A model generated the notes under the pieces. That model searched no databases. It was not told the DNA's origin and worked only from the letters and a program-made list of their open reading frames with translations. The position numbers and the translations under genes are program-made. DNA of 64,000 bases from the NCBI GenBank assembly GCA_937975765.1, contig CALJUR010000032.1:1-64000 (forward strand), written 5' to 3'. Origin of the DNA: an uncultured Myxococcales bacterium (GTDB taxonomy: Bacteria > Myxococcota_A > UBA9042 > DTJE01). Positions 1 to 7,956 of the stretch are shown in pieces (within the stretch, counting starts at the first letter, position 1; every line of letters starts with the position of its first letter).

Positions 1-45
1 CCACCGAGATCTACACTCTTTCCCTACACGACGCTCTTCCGATCT
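1..45. other. Illumina TruSeq universal adapter remnant
   Basis: The first 45 bases begin CCACCGAGATCTACAC and end ACGCTCTTCCGATCT. This is the 3' 45 nt of the TruSeq universal (P5) adapter, recalled from established knowledge, not from a search. Genomic sequence starts at 46. On the minus strand the adapter yields familiar contamination peptides such as IGRASCRERV and RSEERRVGKECRSRW, which artificially extend reading frames reaching this edge. It is not biological sequence. Confidence 0.97.
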
Positions 46-1146
46 GAGCAGGGGGGGGAACATCCGGGGATCCTCGATCGGGATGCGGTGCGGGGGTCCG
101 TAGGCGCGCATGAACTCGCCCAGGTCCCAGGCGCCCCGGGGGGACACGCGTTCCAGGAAGGCGGGCAGCAGCATCCCGGTGCCCTCGGTCGAGGCGATCG
201 CGACCAGCCGCCACGCGGCGACGGCGGCCAGGGCGATTCCCAGCCACCGCAGGACCCGCGCATCCCGCCGGGACCAGCGGAGGATCCGGGGCATCGCGAC
301 GGCCGCGCCCAGGATCGCCAGCGCGCCCAGCGAGACGTTCCTGATCGCGATCCGGATGGCCTCCTGGAAGTGCCCGCGCTCCCAGGTGGCAACCGACACG
401 CCGTACGGCACCATCACCAGCAGGCCCGCCAGCAGGGTGCCGAGGACCAGCGGGGACGACAGCCGGCGACGCAGCCCCCCCGAACCCTGGACCAGGGCCG
501 CCTGCGCCACCGCCATCAGCACCGCCTGCATCGGCGCCTCGGGGCGCAGGTGCAGCAGCAGCGCCATCGACAGCACGTACAGGAACCCGTCGAACGGGTG
601 ATCGTCGTCCAGCCAGGCCTGCAGGTGCAGGAAGGAGGCGGCCATCAGGAAGGCCGCGGGGGTCTCCAGGTTCACGCCGTTCGCGAAGATCACCGCCATC
701 GGCAGCGTCGCCCAGGCCAGGGCGGCCAGGGCGCCGTGCACCGTCCTGCCCCCCAGCCGGGCCGCCAGCCCGAAGATCGGCAGCACGGACGCGGCGCCCA
801 GCACCGTGGTGGTGGCGAAGGCGACATCGAAGGAGGGGCCGAACAGCCGGAACACCAGCGACAGCAGGACGGCGTACCCCGGAGGCTGGCTGGCCCCGTT
901 CCAGGCGAAGCCGCCCTCCAGGGCCCACGTGACCGGCAGGCGCATCAGGGTCATGTCCGCGGTCGCCGCGACCATCGGCAGCCGGGGCGCCGCCAGGAAG
1001 CGCACCGCCACGGCCAGGGCGAACAGGGCCATCGCCAGCAGCGCGGCGCGGGGATCGCGACGGACCGCGCGCCAGCCCGCGTGCGCCAGCAGCGGCAGGT
1101 ACAGTGCCAGCAAGCACAGGACCACGTACGGGATCGCCGGGTCCAT
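46..1146 (-). CDS. Polytopic membrane glycosyltransferase (GT39/GT83-like), C-terminally truncated
   Basis: An open frame from an ATG at 1146 gives 367 codons of strongly hydrophobic protein and then runs into the adapter without a stop, so the 3' end is missing. The N-terminus has a membrane segment at about residues 5-22 and another at 37-53. A periplasmic loop with ADMT and QPPGY (about 63-91) follows. Alternating hydrophobic helices with conserved Pro/Arg loops come after that. This is the layout of dolichyl-phosphate-mannose/ArnT-type transferases (PF13231), which move a sugar from a polyprenyl-phosphate donor to a lipid or protein on the periplasmic side. Acceptor and donor cannot be read from the sequence. 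A GGAG about 11 nt upstream is a possible ribosome site. The gene diverges from gap. Confidence 0.7.
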
Positions 1147-1251
1147 CGGGGCGCGGCTCCGGGAAGACTCGAAGGCGAATCCTAGCACAGGACCCCGCCT
1201 CGAAACCGCCCGGAACTTGCCACGGCCGGGACGGCCGTCCAGGCTGGCCGA

Positions 1252-1279
1252 TTGACAGCGGGACTCGATCCTCTACAAT
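1252..1279 (+). promoter_or_regulatory. Sigma-70-type promoter of gap
   Basis: TTGACA at 1252-1257 and TACAAT at 1274-1279 are separated by 16 nt. The -10 lies 58 nt upstream of the gap start. It is one of the closest matches to the vegetative consensus in the window. Confidence 0.8.
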
Positions 1280-1337
1280 TCCGCCAGGCATTTTGCGGGG
1301 GCCCGACGCCCCCTTCCAGAAACCCGAGGAGGATCGG

Positions 1338-2393
1338 ATGAGCAGGAAGATCCGGATCGCGATCAACGGTTTCGGGCGCATCGGGCGCCTGGTGACGCGC
1401 GCGGCCATCGAGCAGGGCGGGTTCGAGGTGGTGGCGATCAACGACATCATCGACCCGAAGGACTTCGCCAAGGGCGTGAAGTTCCATGCGAAGCTCTTCC
1501 AGTTCGACTCGGCGCACGGGAAGTTCCCCGGCACGGTCGAGGCCACCGAGAACCAGGTCATCGTCAACGGCCAGGCGATCGACATGATCTCGTGCAAGTC
1601 CCTGGAGGAACTGCCCTGGGCCAAGTACGACCTGGACTTCGTCGTCGAGTCCACGGGCGTGTTCCGCAAGCGCGAGCAGGTCGAGACGCACATCAAGAAC
1701 GGCGCGAAGCGCGTCCTGCTGACGGTGCCGCCGAAGGACTCCGTCGACGCGATCATCGTGTGCGGCGTCAACGACGACGAACTGAAGAAGGAGCACAAGC
1801 TGCTGTCGAACGCCTCGTGCACGACGAACTGCCTGGCCCCCGTGGTCAAGGTGCTGCACGAGAACTTCGGGCTGGTCCGCGGCCTGATGACCACGATCCA
1901 CGCCTACACGAACGACCAGCGCATCCTGGACCAGTTCCACAAGGAGGATCTGCGCCGCGCCCGATCGGCCGCCGTCAACCTGATCCCGACCTCGACGGGC
2001 GCCGCGAAGACCATCGGCAAGATCATCCCCGAACTGGAAGGCAAGCTGGACGGCCTGGCGGTCCGCGCGCCGGTGCAGGACGGGTCCCTGGTCGACTTCG
2101 TCTGCGAACTGGAGCGCCTCCAGGTGCAGGACCCCAAGGCGATGGTCAAGGAGATCAACGCCGCGGTGAAGAAGGCAGCGGAAGGCCCGATGAAGGGCGT
2201 GCTGGAGTACTCCGAGGACGCGCTGGTGTCCACGGACATCATCCACAACCCGGCCTCGTCGGTGTTCGACGCGAAGTCCACCATGGTGATGCCGAACAGC
2301 CGCATGGTGAAGATCCTGACGTGGTACGACAACGAGTGGGGCTACTCGAACCGCTGCGTGGACCTGATGCGCAAGTCGGCGGCCCTGGACTGA
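1338..2393 (+). CDS. gap: Type I glyceraldehyde-3-phosphate dehydrogenase
   Basis: This 351-residue cytosolic enzyme of glycolysis/gluconeogenesis converts glyceraldehyde 3-phosphate, NAD(P)+ and phosphate to 1,3-bisphosphoglycerate. The N-terminal Rossmann motif INGFGRIGR is at residues 9-17. The nucleophile Cys161 lies in SNASCTTNC and the catalytic His188 in TTIHAYTND. The C-terminus carries the typical WYDNEWGYSNR. Length is normal for the family, with a slightly longer N-terminal half (KGVKFHAKLFQ region). The ATG at 1338 follows GAGGAGGATCGG; the longer frame upstream runs through the promoter and is rejected. It is a single-gene unit, with the gene beyond it on the opposite strand. Confidence 0.98.
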   Translation: MSRKIRIAINGFGRIGRLVTRAAIEQGGFEVVAINDIIDPKDFAKGVKFHAKLFQFDSAHGKFPGTVEATENQVIVNGQAIDMISCKSLEELPWAKYDLDFVVESTGVFRKREQVETHIKNGAKRVLLTVPPKDSVDAIIVCGVNDDELKKEHKLLSNASCTTNCLAPVVKVLHENFGLVRGLMTTIHAYTNDQRILDQFHKEDLRRARSAAVNLIPTSTGAAKTIGKIIPELEGKLDGLAVRAPVQDGSLVDFVCELERLQVQDPKAMVKEINAAVKKAAEGPMKGVLEYSEDALVSTDIIHNPASSVFDAKSTMVMPNSRMVKILTWYDNEWGYSNRCVDLMRKSAALD

Positions 2394-2428
2394 CCGTTCC
2401 GGCCGAAGCCCCCCCCCGCGCCCTCCCC

Positions 2429-4111
2429 TCACCCCCGGGAACCGAACGGGAAGATCAACGGTTCGACGCCCTCGTCCAGGTCCGTGACGGGCGTTCCCGC
2501 GGCCAGGACGCGGACGATCCCGCCATCGAGTCGCAAGCGATCGCCCGATGCGAGGGCCGGCAGCACGCGCTGCACGAAATCCTGCGCGGGCGGTTCCAGG
2601 CGAACCCCGGGGCGCAGCAGCGGGGAGTCCGGCAGGCCGCACCCGGCGCCGAGGCCGTCCGGGTCGGCAGGGCCCTGCAGGATCGCGCCACGGGTCGCGT
2701 CCCACCACAGCCAGGTGCGGGACAGCGCCCTCCGGGCGGCTCCGGGAAGGAACGGGAAGACGCCGTCCAGCACGTCCAGCACGCGGGCGGCCAGTTCCAG
2801 CGAGGCCGGGCAGTCGAACCGGCACGGCAGGTGCGGGATCAGCGTGAACGGCGAGACCGGGTCCAGCACGTTCAGGGGCCAGTGGAAGACGCGCGTCCGG
2901 TGGTGCGCCTGGCGAAGCAGCGACGATGTCGATGCGTCGGGTCCGGCGGTGACGAATGCCTCGATGCAGCATTCCGGGTAGCCCAGCAGGCGGCCCAGGT
3001 CCCGGCCGAACGCGGCCGGGTCCATCGGGCGGCTGCCCTCCTGCGAAGCGGCGAACCGGGCCTGCAGGTCCGCGGCGGCCCGCGCCTGGTCCCCCCGGGA
3101 GAAGAAGACGTGGTCCAGGGCGGTCCCCCGGGCGCCCGACCCGGCATCCCGGTCGCGCGGGGCCTCGTGCACGGACACCCGGGCAGTGCGCAGCCCCACG
3201 GCCCGCATCGCCTCCTCCTGCCGCGCGGCATCGCCGGTATCCACCACGATGCGGCCGCACGGACGGATCCCGGCGGCAACCGCCCGCAGGTGCACCTGGC
3301 CGGCCAGGAAGGTGTCCGGGTGCATTCGGAGGGCGAAGGCGGTCGGATCGAGCGGCAGGTCGCACGAGGGGCCGTCGTCGAACGCGCGCGCATGGAAGAC
3401 GGTCGTCTCCCCAGTGCGCGCCGAGGCGGCCGGGAGGCCGTCGCAGGCCAGCGACAGGCGGCACGCCCCGCAGGCAGGCAGGAACATCCGGGAAGAGTCC
3501 TCGAACGGCACCCGCAGCCGGGCCGATCCGCCCGGGTCGTCCGGGTCGTGCAGGTCCGCCACCAGGGCGTTGGAAATGACCCGCGCCTCCGACAAGGTCG
3601 GGAAGGCGCATAGCGGCCAGCCCCGGACCGCCACCTTGCGGAAGCGCCCGGTGGCGACCTCGACCCGGCGCGCGGCCCACGGGCCCGGACCGTCCGTCCC
3701 GATCTCCAGCACGAACGCGTCGGCCCCGCAGGGATTGCCCGGATCGACCTCGGCGTCCAGGCGCGCGTCCTGCACGCGCAGCGCGACGAATGCAAGACGC
3801 CCCTCCCCGCGCGCCTGCCGCAGGAACTCCCACGGGGCCGGCCCGTCCCGCAGGATCTCCACCTCGTCCAGCCCGGCCGCGATCGCATCCGCCAGAGCCG
3901 CCGCCTCGATCTCCGCGGCCCGGCAGAACAGCCGGACCCTGGCGAACCCCGCGCGCTTCGCCGCACCGATCAGGGCCAGTGGCGGGTCGGACGCCGCCCC
4001 GGGCCACGCGATCGTCAGCCGATCGCGACGGCCGGAGGGAATCCGTGCCTCGACCGCATCCGGCCGCAGGGAGGACGGAGTCCTCAGGACCGTGACCAGC
4101 CGCGGGGTCAT
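2429..4111 (-). CDS. Degenerate radical-SAM-like protein with CxxCx5C and YPxCC motifs
   Basis: The product has 560 residues. Residues ~30-110 read like the core of a radical SAM barrel (a strand, a segment like GAAKRAGFARVRL, then GLDEVEIL), but the family's CxxxCxxC iron-sulfur motif is absent. At 214-223 there is C-x2-C-x5-C followed by DG, typical of SPASM/twitch auxiliary-cluster regions. The C-terminal third contains LLGYPECCIEAF (376-386), reminiscent of the DUF483 Cys motif. A catalytically dead or repurposed radical SAM relative is the best reading; no function can be assigned. Its ATG overlaps the stop of the upstream peptidase gene by four bases (ATGA), so it is probably translationally coupled as the last gene of the exbD operon. 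Confidence 0.6.
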   Translation of the reverse strand: MTPRLVTVLRTPSSLRPDAVEARIPSGRRDRLTIAWPGAASDPPLALIGAAKRAGFARVRLFCRAAEIEAAALADAIAAGLDEVEILRDGPAPWEFLRQARGEGRLAFVALRVQDARLDAEVDPGNPCGADAFVLEIGTDGPGPWAARRVEVATGRFRKVAVRGWPLCAFPTLSEARVISNALVADLHDPDDPGGSARLRVPFEDSSRMFLPACGACRLSLACDGLPAASARTGETTVFHARAFDDGPSCDLPLDPTAFALRMHPDTFLAGQVHLRAVAAGIRPCGRIVVDTGDAARQEEAMRAVGLRTARVSVHEAPRDRDAGSGARGTALDHVFFSRGDQARAAADLQARFAASQEGSRPMDPAAFGRDLGRLLGYPECCIEAFVTAGPDASTSSLLRQAHHRTRVFHWPLNVLDPVSPFTLIPHLPCRFDCPASLELAARVLDVLDGVFPFLPGAARRALSRTWLWWDATRGAILQGPADPDGLGAGCGLPDSPLLRPGVRLEPPAQDFVQRVLPALASGDRLRLDGGIVRVLAAGTPVTDLDEGVEPLIFPFGSRG

Positions 4112-5079
4112 TGCACCTCTTCCGGGCCGGGGACGGCCGACAGGCGCTCCAGTTCCTCCTTCATCGCCCACATCGCCTTGCGAGCCGCGGCCCTGCGGCG
4201 CTTGCGCACGTAGGCCCACAGGAACAGCAGGAGGATCAGCACCCACAGCACCGCCGCGCTGGTCAGGAACACCAGCCACGACGACCAGGGGTCGACCGTC
4301 CGCAGGAAATCGCGCCACAGTTCGTCCGGCGGCCCCTGGAACGTCCGCTCGAACGCCAGTTCGAAGGGCAGCCCGCTGCGCAGGGCCTGGACCAGGGAAC
4401 GGATGCCGGCACCATCCCCCCTGCGCTGCAGGTACCGCACGAACAACTGGGACTGGGCGTAGGCGAGGTGCACGGCCGGGGGCTCGCCGGGAAAGGAATC
4501 TTCCAGTTCCTCCAGGGGCAGGAACGACCCCGTCGCGGCCGCGCCCAGGAAGGCCTTCATCCGCTGGCCGACCTCCTCGCCGGCCACCATCATCGCGAAG
4601 CCCTCGTGGAACCAGCGGGGACAGGGATGCCCCAGCAGGACCGACTCCAGGTACACGTGCGCCAGTTCGTGCACGAAGGTGTCGGTGGCGTTGAAGACCT
4701 CGTTCCCCCGGGCCGACAGGACGATCCATCCCTCGCGGGGGTGCGCCAGGCCGGCGATCCAGTCCTCCACGGGCCGGTCCGACCCGACCATCCGGGACAT
4801 CGCCGCCTCGTCGGACGCGATGCGGACCTCGATGACCCGATCGTCCGCGACACCCAGCAGGCCCAGGACATAGGACCGCTTGGTCTCGCCGATCGAGGCG
4901 AGGTGTTCGGCCAGCCCGACCGACCCGGCGTCCGGCAGGAAGCGGAAGTGGGGGGTGACCACGCCGGCCGGCTGGGCCGACGCGGGAGCGGCCGCGAGGG
5001 TCGCGACCAGCAGGAAGACCGGCATCCACCGGGCCAACTCCGCCTCCCGCACCCGCCGTCGCGGACGTCGCTCCCGCAC
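4108..5079 (-). CDS. Membrane-anchored gluzincin peptidase (peptidase MA-like)
   Basis: The product has 323 residues from a GTG start. It shows an export signal (hydrophobic about 19-35, ending ASAQ) and a zinc-peptidase signature HELAH at 137-141. A downstream WFHEGFA supplies the third ligand Glu159, the HExxH...E pattern of peptidase MA-like proteins (PF13485). A single C-terminal membrane helix (~266-290) is followed by a basic cytoplasmic tail, so the catalytic domain should lie in the periplasm. An ATG at 5025 (residue 19) is an alternative start but would lose the basic n-region. The gene lies 12 nt after the tonB-family gene and overlaps the next gene. The substrate is unknown; the context suggests an envelope role. 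Confidence 0.72.
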   Translation of the reverse strand: MRERRPRRRVREAELARWMPVFLLVATLAAAPASAQPAGVVTPHFRFLPDAGSVGLAEHLASIGETKRSYVLGLLGVADDRVIEVRIASDEAAMSRMVGSDRPVEDWIAGLAHPREGWIVLSARGNEVFNATDTFVHELAHVYLESVLLGHPCPRWFHEGFAMMVAGEEVGQRMKAFLGAAATGSFLPLEELEDSFPGEPPAVHLAYAQSQLFVRYLQRRGDGAGIRSLVQALRSGLPFELAFERTFQGPPDELWRDFLRTVDPWSSWLVFLTSAAVLWVLILLLFLWAYVRKRRRAAARKAMWAMKEELERLSAVPGPEEVQ

Positions 5080-5091
5080 CCGGTCCGGATG

Positions 5092-6114
5092 CTAGTCCTC
5101 GCGCTGCCAGAAGAACCGGCCCTTCGAGGCCCCCACCTCCAGCAGGAACCCGAACGTGAACGTGATCCGTCCCTCCGCATCGACCAGCCCGGCCGGGGGA
5201 TTGCGGAACGGCCCCGCCTGCCGGAAGGCCCGAATGGCCTCCTCGTCCAGGAACGTCAGGCCCGATTCGCGCGACACCTCCAGGCGGACCACCTCGCCGG
5301 CCGCGTCCAGCGCGACGGACAGGACCGTCAGGCGATCCCGGTTCCCGTAGACCTTCCCCTGGGGGTCCCGGGCCTGGTACATCTCGCCGGGCTTCCACTC
5401 GGCCCGGACGCGGTCCTTGACCCTCTGGAAGAAGTCCCAGTACTTGAACGATCGCGTGTTCACCAGGGTCTGGTCGCCCTCTTCCGGGACGCCCAGGATG
5501 GCATCCGACGAAACCATGCCGCCCAGCGGCTGGCCGCCGATCCCCTCGCCCGCAAGACCCGCGGCCCGCGCCGCCCCCTTTCCGCCGCCCAGGGACGGCA
5601 CCAGCATCCGGTCCAGTCCCGCCAACCCCTTCATCCCGCGACCCGTCCGGTCCGGCGCCCCGGTCCCCGCCGGCTTCCCGCCCGGAGGCTGGGCCAGCGG
5701 CAGGTTCGCCGTGTCCGTGCCCTCGCCCGCCTGCGAGCCGGGCGACGGGGTGGTCGTGCCCTGCGGGCTGCCCGGGGTCCGCGTGCGCCCGTCCGGCGAT
5801 CGCCGGGCCTTCGTCTCCCGCCGGACCCGGGTGTCCCAGCGCGACAGGAAACGGGCGTCCGGGGAGATCTCCTCCTTCGCCGGTTTCGGGACGTCCACGA
5901 CCTGGCCCCGGATGGGTTCCGGGGTCTTCGATGCGGACCTGGCGCCATCCAGCACCCGCAGGCGCACGGCTTCGCGCTTCGCTTCCTGGTCGGGCGGGGG
6001 CTCCAGGGTCAGGAACAGGACGGCCAGCAGCAGGTGCACCAGGACCGAGAGACCCGCGCCGACCGCGATGCGGCGCCGGTCCCGGCGGCGTGGATTGGCC
6101 AGCGGGCGTTCCAT
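5092..6114 (-). CDS. TonB-family energy transducer
   Basis: The product has 340 residues. A basic N-terminus is followed by one transmembrane helix (about 17-37). A long Pro/Gly/Thr/Arg-rich periplasmic linker (~45-215) precedes a C-terminal domain (~220-325). This carries the TonB/TolA C-terminal pattern: RVRAEWKPGE, a V-L-x-V/SVALDAAGEVV strand, SGLTFLDEEAIRAFRQAGPF, and a final TFTFGF strand. Such proteins transmit the inner-membrane proton gradient to outer-membrane or periplasmic partners. The ATG is 10 nt from the exbD stop, so the two form a unit. No exbB is adjacent. The linker lacks the usual strict Pro-Glu/Pro-Lys repeats and is unusually Gly/Thr-rich, so a specialised transducer is possible. 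Confidence 0.82.
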   Translation of the reverse strand: MERPLANPRRRDRRRIAVGAGLSVLVHLLLAVLFLTLEPPPDQEAKREAVRLRVLDGARSASKTPEPIRGQVVDVPKPAKEEISPDARFLSRWDTRVRRETKARRSPDGRTRTPGSPQGTTTPSPGSQAGEGTDTANLPLAQPPGGKPAGTGAPDRTGRGMKGLAGLDRMLVPSLGGGKGAARAAGLAGEGIGGQPLGGMVSSDAILGVPEEGDQTLVNTRSFKYWDFFQRVKDRVRAEWKPGEMYQARDPQGKVYGNRDRLTVLSVALDAAGEVVRLEVSRESGLTFLDEEAIRAFRQAGPFRNPPAGLVDAEGRITFTFGFLLEVGASKGRFFWQRED

Positions 6115-6124
6115 CGGTTGCGCC

Positions 6125-6556
6125 TCACGGGCCGGCAGGGGCGGGAGGCGGGCCTGCCACGTGCTCGACAGTCGCGGCGAAGTTCTTCACGCCCAGGCCC
6201 CGCAGCGTGTCGATCACCTCCATCACCCGGCCGTACTCCACCTGTCGATCGCCGTCCACCAGCACCTCGGTATCCGGGTTCGCTTGCAGCAACGCGGGAA
6301 CGCGCTGCCGGAGGTCGTCCATCGAGACCTCCTCTCCCTGCAGCGACAGTTTGCCACCGGGAGCCACCACGACGGACAGCGACGACGGGGATTCCTCGCG
6401 CCCCGAGGAGCCTTCCGGCAGTTGCACGTCGATCGCGCGCCGCGTGATGTAGGTCGCCGTGACCATGAAGATGATCAGCAGGACCAGCATGATGTCGACC
6501 ATGGGGGTGACGTTGATCTCGGTGATCATCCCCCGCGGATCCCTGGACGGTCCCAC
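6125..6556 (-). CDS. exbD: ExbD/TolR-family proton-channel subunit
   Basis: The 143-residue product has the ExbD hallmark EINVTPMVDIMLVLLIIFMV near the N-terminus. It has a single helix with the essential Asp in MVDIMLVLL, then a periplasmic domain ending in a typical VDGDRQVEYGRVMEVIDTLRGLGV segment. ExbD with ExbB (or TolR with TolQ) forms the proton-driven stator that energises TonB. The GTG start at 6556 sits 4 nt after GGGAGG; the ATG-less extension to 6601 overlaps the promoter and is rejected. It is the first gene of a four-gene operon. The missing ExbB must be encoded elsewhere. Confidence 0.9.
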   Translation of the reverse strand: MGPSRDPRGMITEINVTPMVDIMLVLLIIFMVTATYITRRAIDVQLPEGSSGREESPSSLSVVVAPGGKLSLQGEEVSMDDLRQRVPALLQANPDTEVLVDGDRQVEYGRVMEVIDTLRGLGVKNFAATVEHVAGPPPAPAGP

Positions 6557-6604
6557 GATTCCTCCCGGCGCCACGGGCCGCGGCCACGCGACCCGCCGCA
6601 CCGC

Positions 6605-6634
6605 ATACTATCGGTCCGCGACAGCGCCGGTCAA
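6605..6634 (-). promoter_or_regulatory. Promoter of the exbD-tonB operon
   Basis: Read on the minus strand, TTGACC (6634-6629) and TAGTAT (6610-6605) are 18 nt apart. The -10 lies about 49 nt upstream of the GTG start of exbD. Confidence 0.7.
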
Positions 6635-6733
6635 GTACGGCCCGGCGCGCCACTTCACGGCGGGCCGGCGTTGTGTCATCATCGCCCCGCCTGGCCCGAT
6701 GGTGCGGGCCATTCCCTGCATGAGGAAACGACG

Positions 6734-7933
6734 ATGTCCGATGTCCCGACGACGTGCCCGGTATCACGTGCGATGAGGGTGGTGATGGTGCTGGTCCTGG
6801 GCCTGGGAATCGCGCTGCCGCTGGGCATCGCGGCCTGGACCCGGGTGGCCAGGGACTGGAAGGCCTGCGGCGAGGCGTCCGACTGGAAGGCCCGGGGCGA
6901 CAAGGCCTTCGAGGCGGCGGACTACGCGACCGCCGTGCGCGCCTATGCCCGTGCCCGTTCCGCGGACCCGTCCCGGAAGGACGTCGCCCGCCTGTTCGCC
7001 CGCGCCCGCGTCCTGGACACCGCCTGGCATCCCGAGACGCTCCAGGGCGCCGACCTGGCCGACGTGCTGATGGACGTCGAGGGGGTCGAGGCTGCCTTCC
7101 CCGGCGACAAGCCGACCACCACCGCCCTGCGCGGGTTCGTGGCTGCGGCCTCCGGGCGCATCGAGGAGGGCGAGGCGCTGTACCGGAAGGCCATCGAGGC
7201 GGACGCGGGGAACGGCCCGGCTCACCTGGGCCTGGCGCTGCTGCTGCGTCGCGACCCGATGAACGCCAAGGCCGCCGTGACCGAGATGGAGGCCGTCGTC
7301 AAGGCCCGGCCGAAGTCCGCCGAGCACCTGGCGCTGCTGGGCCGCTTCCAACTGGACGTCGGCGACGCGAAGGGCGCCGCAGAGAACCTGAGGCAGGCCG
7401 TCGGCATCCGCCAGAATGCCGAGTGGCTGCGCGACCTGGGCCAGGCCCTGATGAGCCAGGGAGACGCTGCGGCCGCCGGCAAGCACCTGACGGACTCGCT
7501 GAAACTGGACAGCCGGGACGCCTTGACCCACCAGTTGATGGCCCAGGCGCTGATCGGGCTGAAGCAGCCCGCGCAGGCCGAGGCCGCGGCCCGATCGTCG
7601 CTGGCGCTGAAGCAGACCAGTTCCGCGGCGTTCCTGCTGGCCCAGGCCCTGAACGCCCAGCAGAAGTTCGGCGAGGCCGTCCAGCTGCTGCAGCAGTTGC
7701 TGCAGACCGAGCGCGACCTGATGATGCTGGTCGAACTGGCGAAGGCCCTGGACGGGATGGGCCGCGTCGCGGACGCCGTCTCCGTCTACCGCCAGATCGT
7801 CTCGGCCCAGTTGCCGAAGGAGCAGATGCAGTCCCGGTTCTTCCAGGACATCGTGGCGAACGCCCAGCAGCGGCTGCAGGCCCTGCAGTCGGCCGTGCCG
7901 GCCGCGATGCCGGGCAAGGGCGGCGCCCGCTGA
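6734..7933 (+). CDS. Membrane-anchored TPR protein
   Basis: The product has 399 residues. An N-terminal hydrophobic helix (~15-35) probably acts as a signal anchor. The rest is helical and built of tetratricopeptide repeats with the usual spacing of small and aromatic residues, for example GDKAFEAADYATAVRAYARA and AEHLALLGRFQLDVGDAKGA. The C-terminus is Ala/Gln-rich. TPR domains mediate protein-protein contacts; no enzyme domain is present. GAGGAA precedes the ATG at 6734. A Cys-cluster gene starts 24 nt downstream and may be co-transcribed. The gene diverges from exbD, which hints at an envelope assembly role, but this is inference. Confidence 0.75.
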   Translation: MSDVPTTCPVSRAMRVVMVLVLGLGIALPLGIAAWTRVARDWKACGEASDWKARGDKAFEAADYATAVRAYARARSADPSRKDVARLFARARVLDTAWHPETLQGADLADVLMDVEGVEAAFPGDKPTTTALRGFVAAASGRIEEGEALYRKAIEADAGNGPAHLGLALLLRRDPMNAKAAVTEMEAVVKARPKSAEHLALLGRFQLDVGDAKGAAENLRQAVGIRQNAEWLRDLGQALMSQGDAAAAGKHLTDSLKLDSRDALTHQLMAQALIGLKQPAQAEAAARSSLALKQTSSAAFLLAQALNAQQKFGEAVQLLQQLLQTERDLMMLVELAKALDGMGRVADAVSVYRQIVSAQLPKEQMQSRFFQDIVANAQQRLQALQSAVPAAMPGKGGAR

Positions 7934-7956
7934 CCGCCCGGTCATTGGGGGGTCCC

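Noticed and set aside
11..4007. Long minus-strand open frames across gap and its neighbours, up to 941 codons
   Set aside because: They are antisense GC-rich shadows of gap, rich in Arg/Ala/Gly/Pro, without ribosome sites; one ends in adapter sequence.
6601..6733. Missing exbB gene upstream of exbD
   Set aside because: The 177-bp spacer holds only the promoter and divergent gene leader; no open frame with membrane helices.
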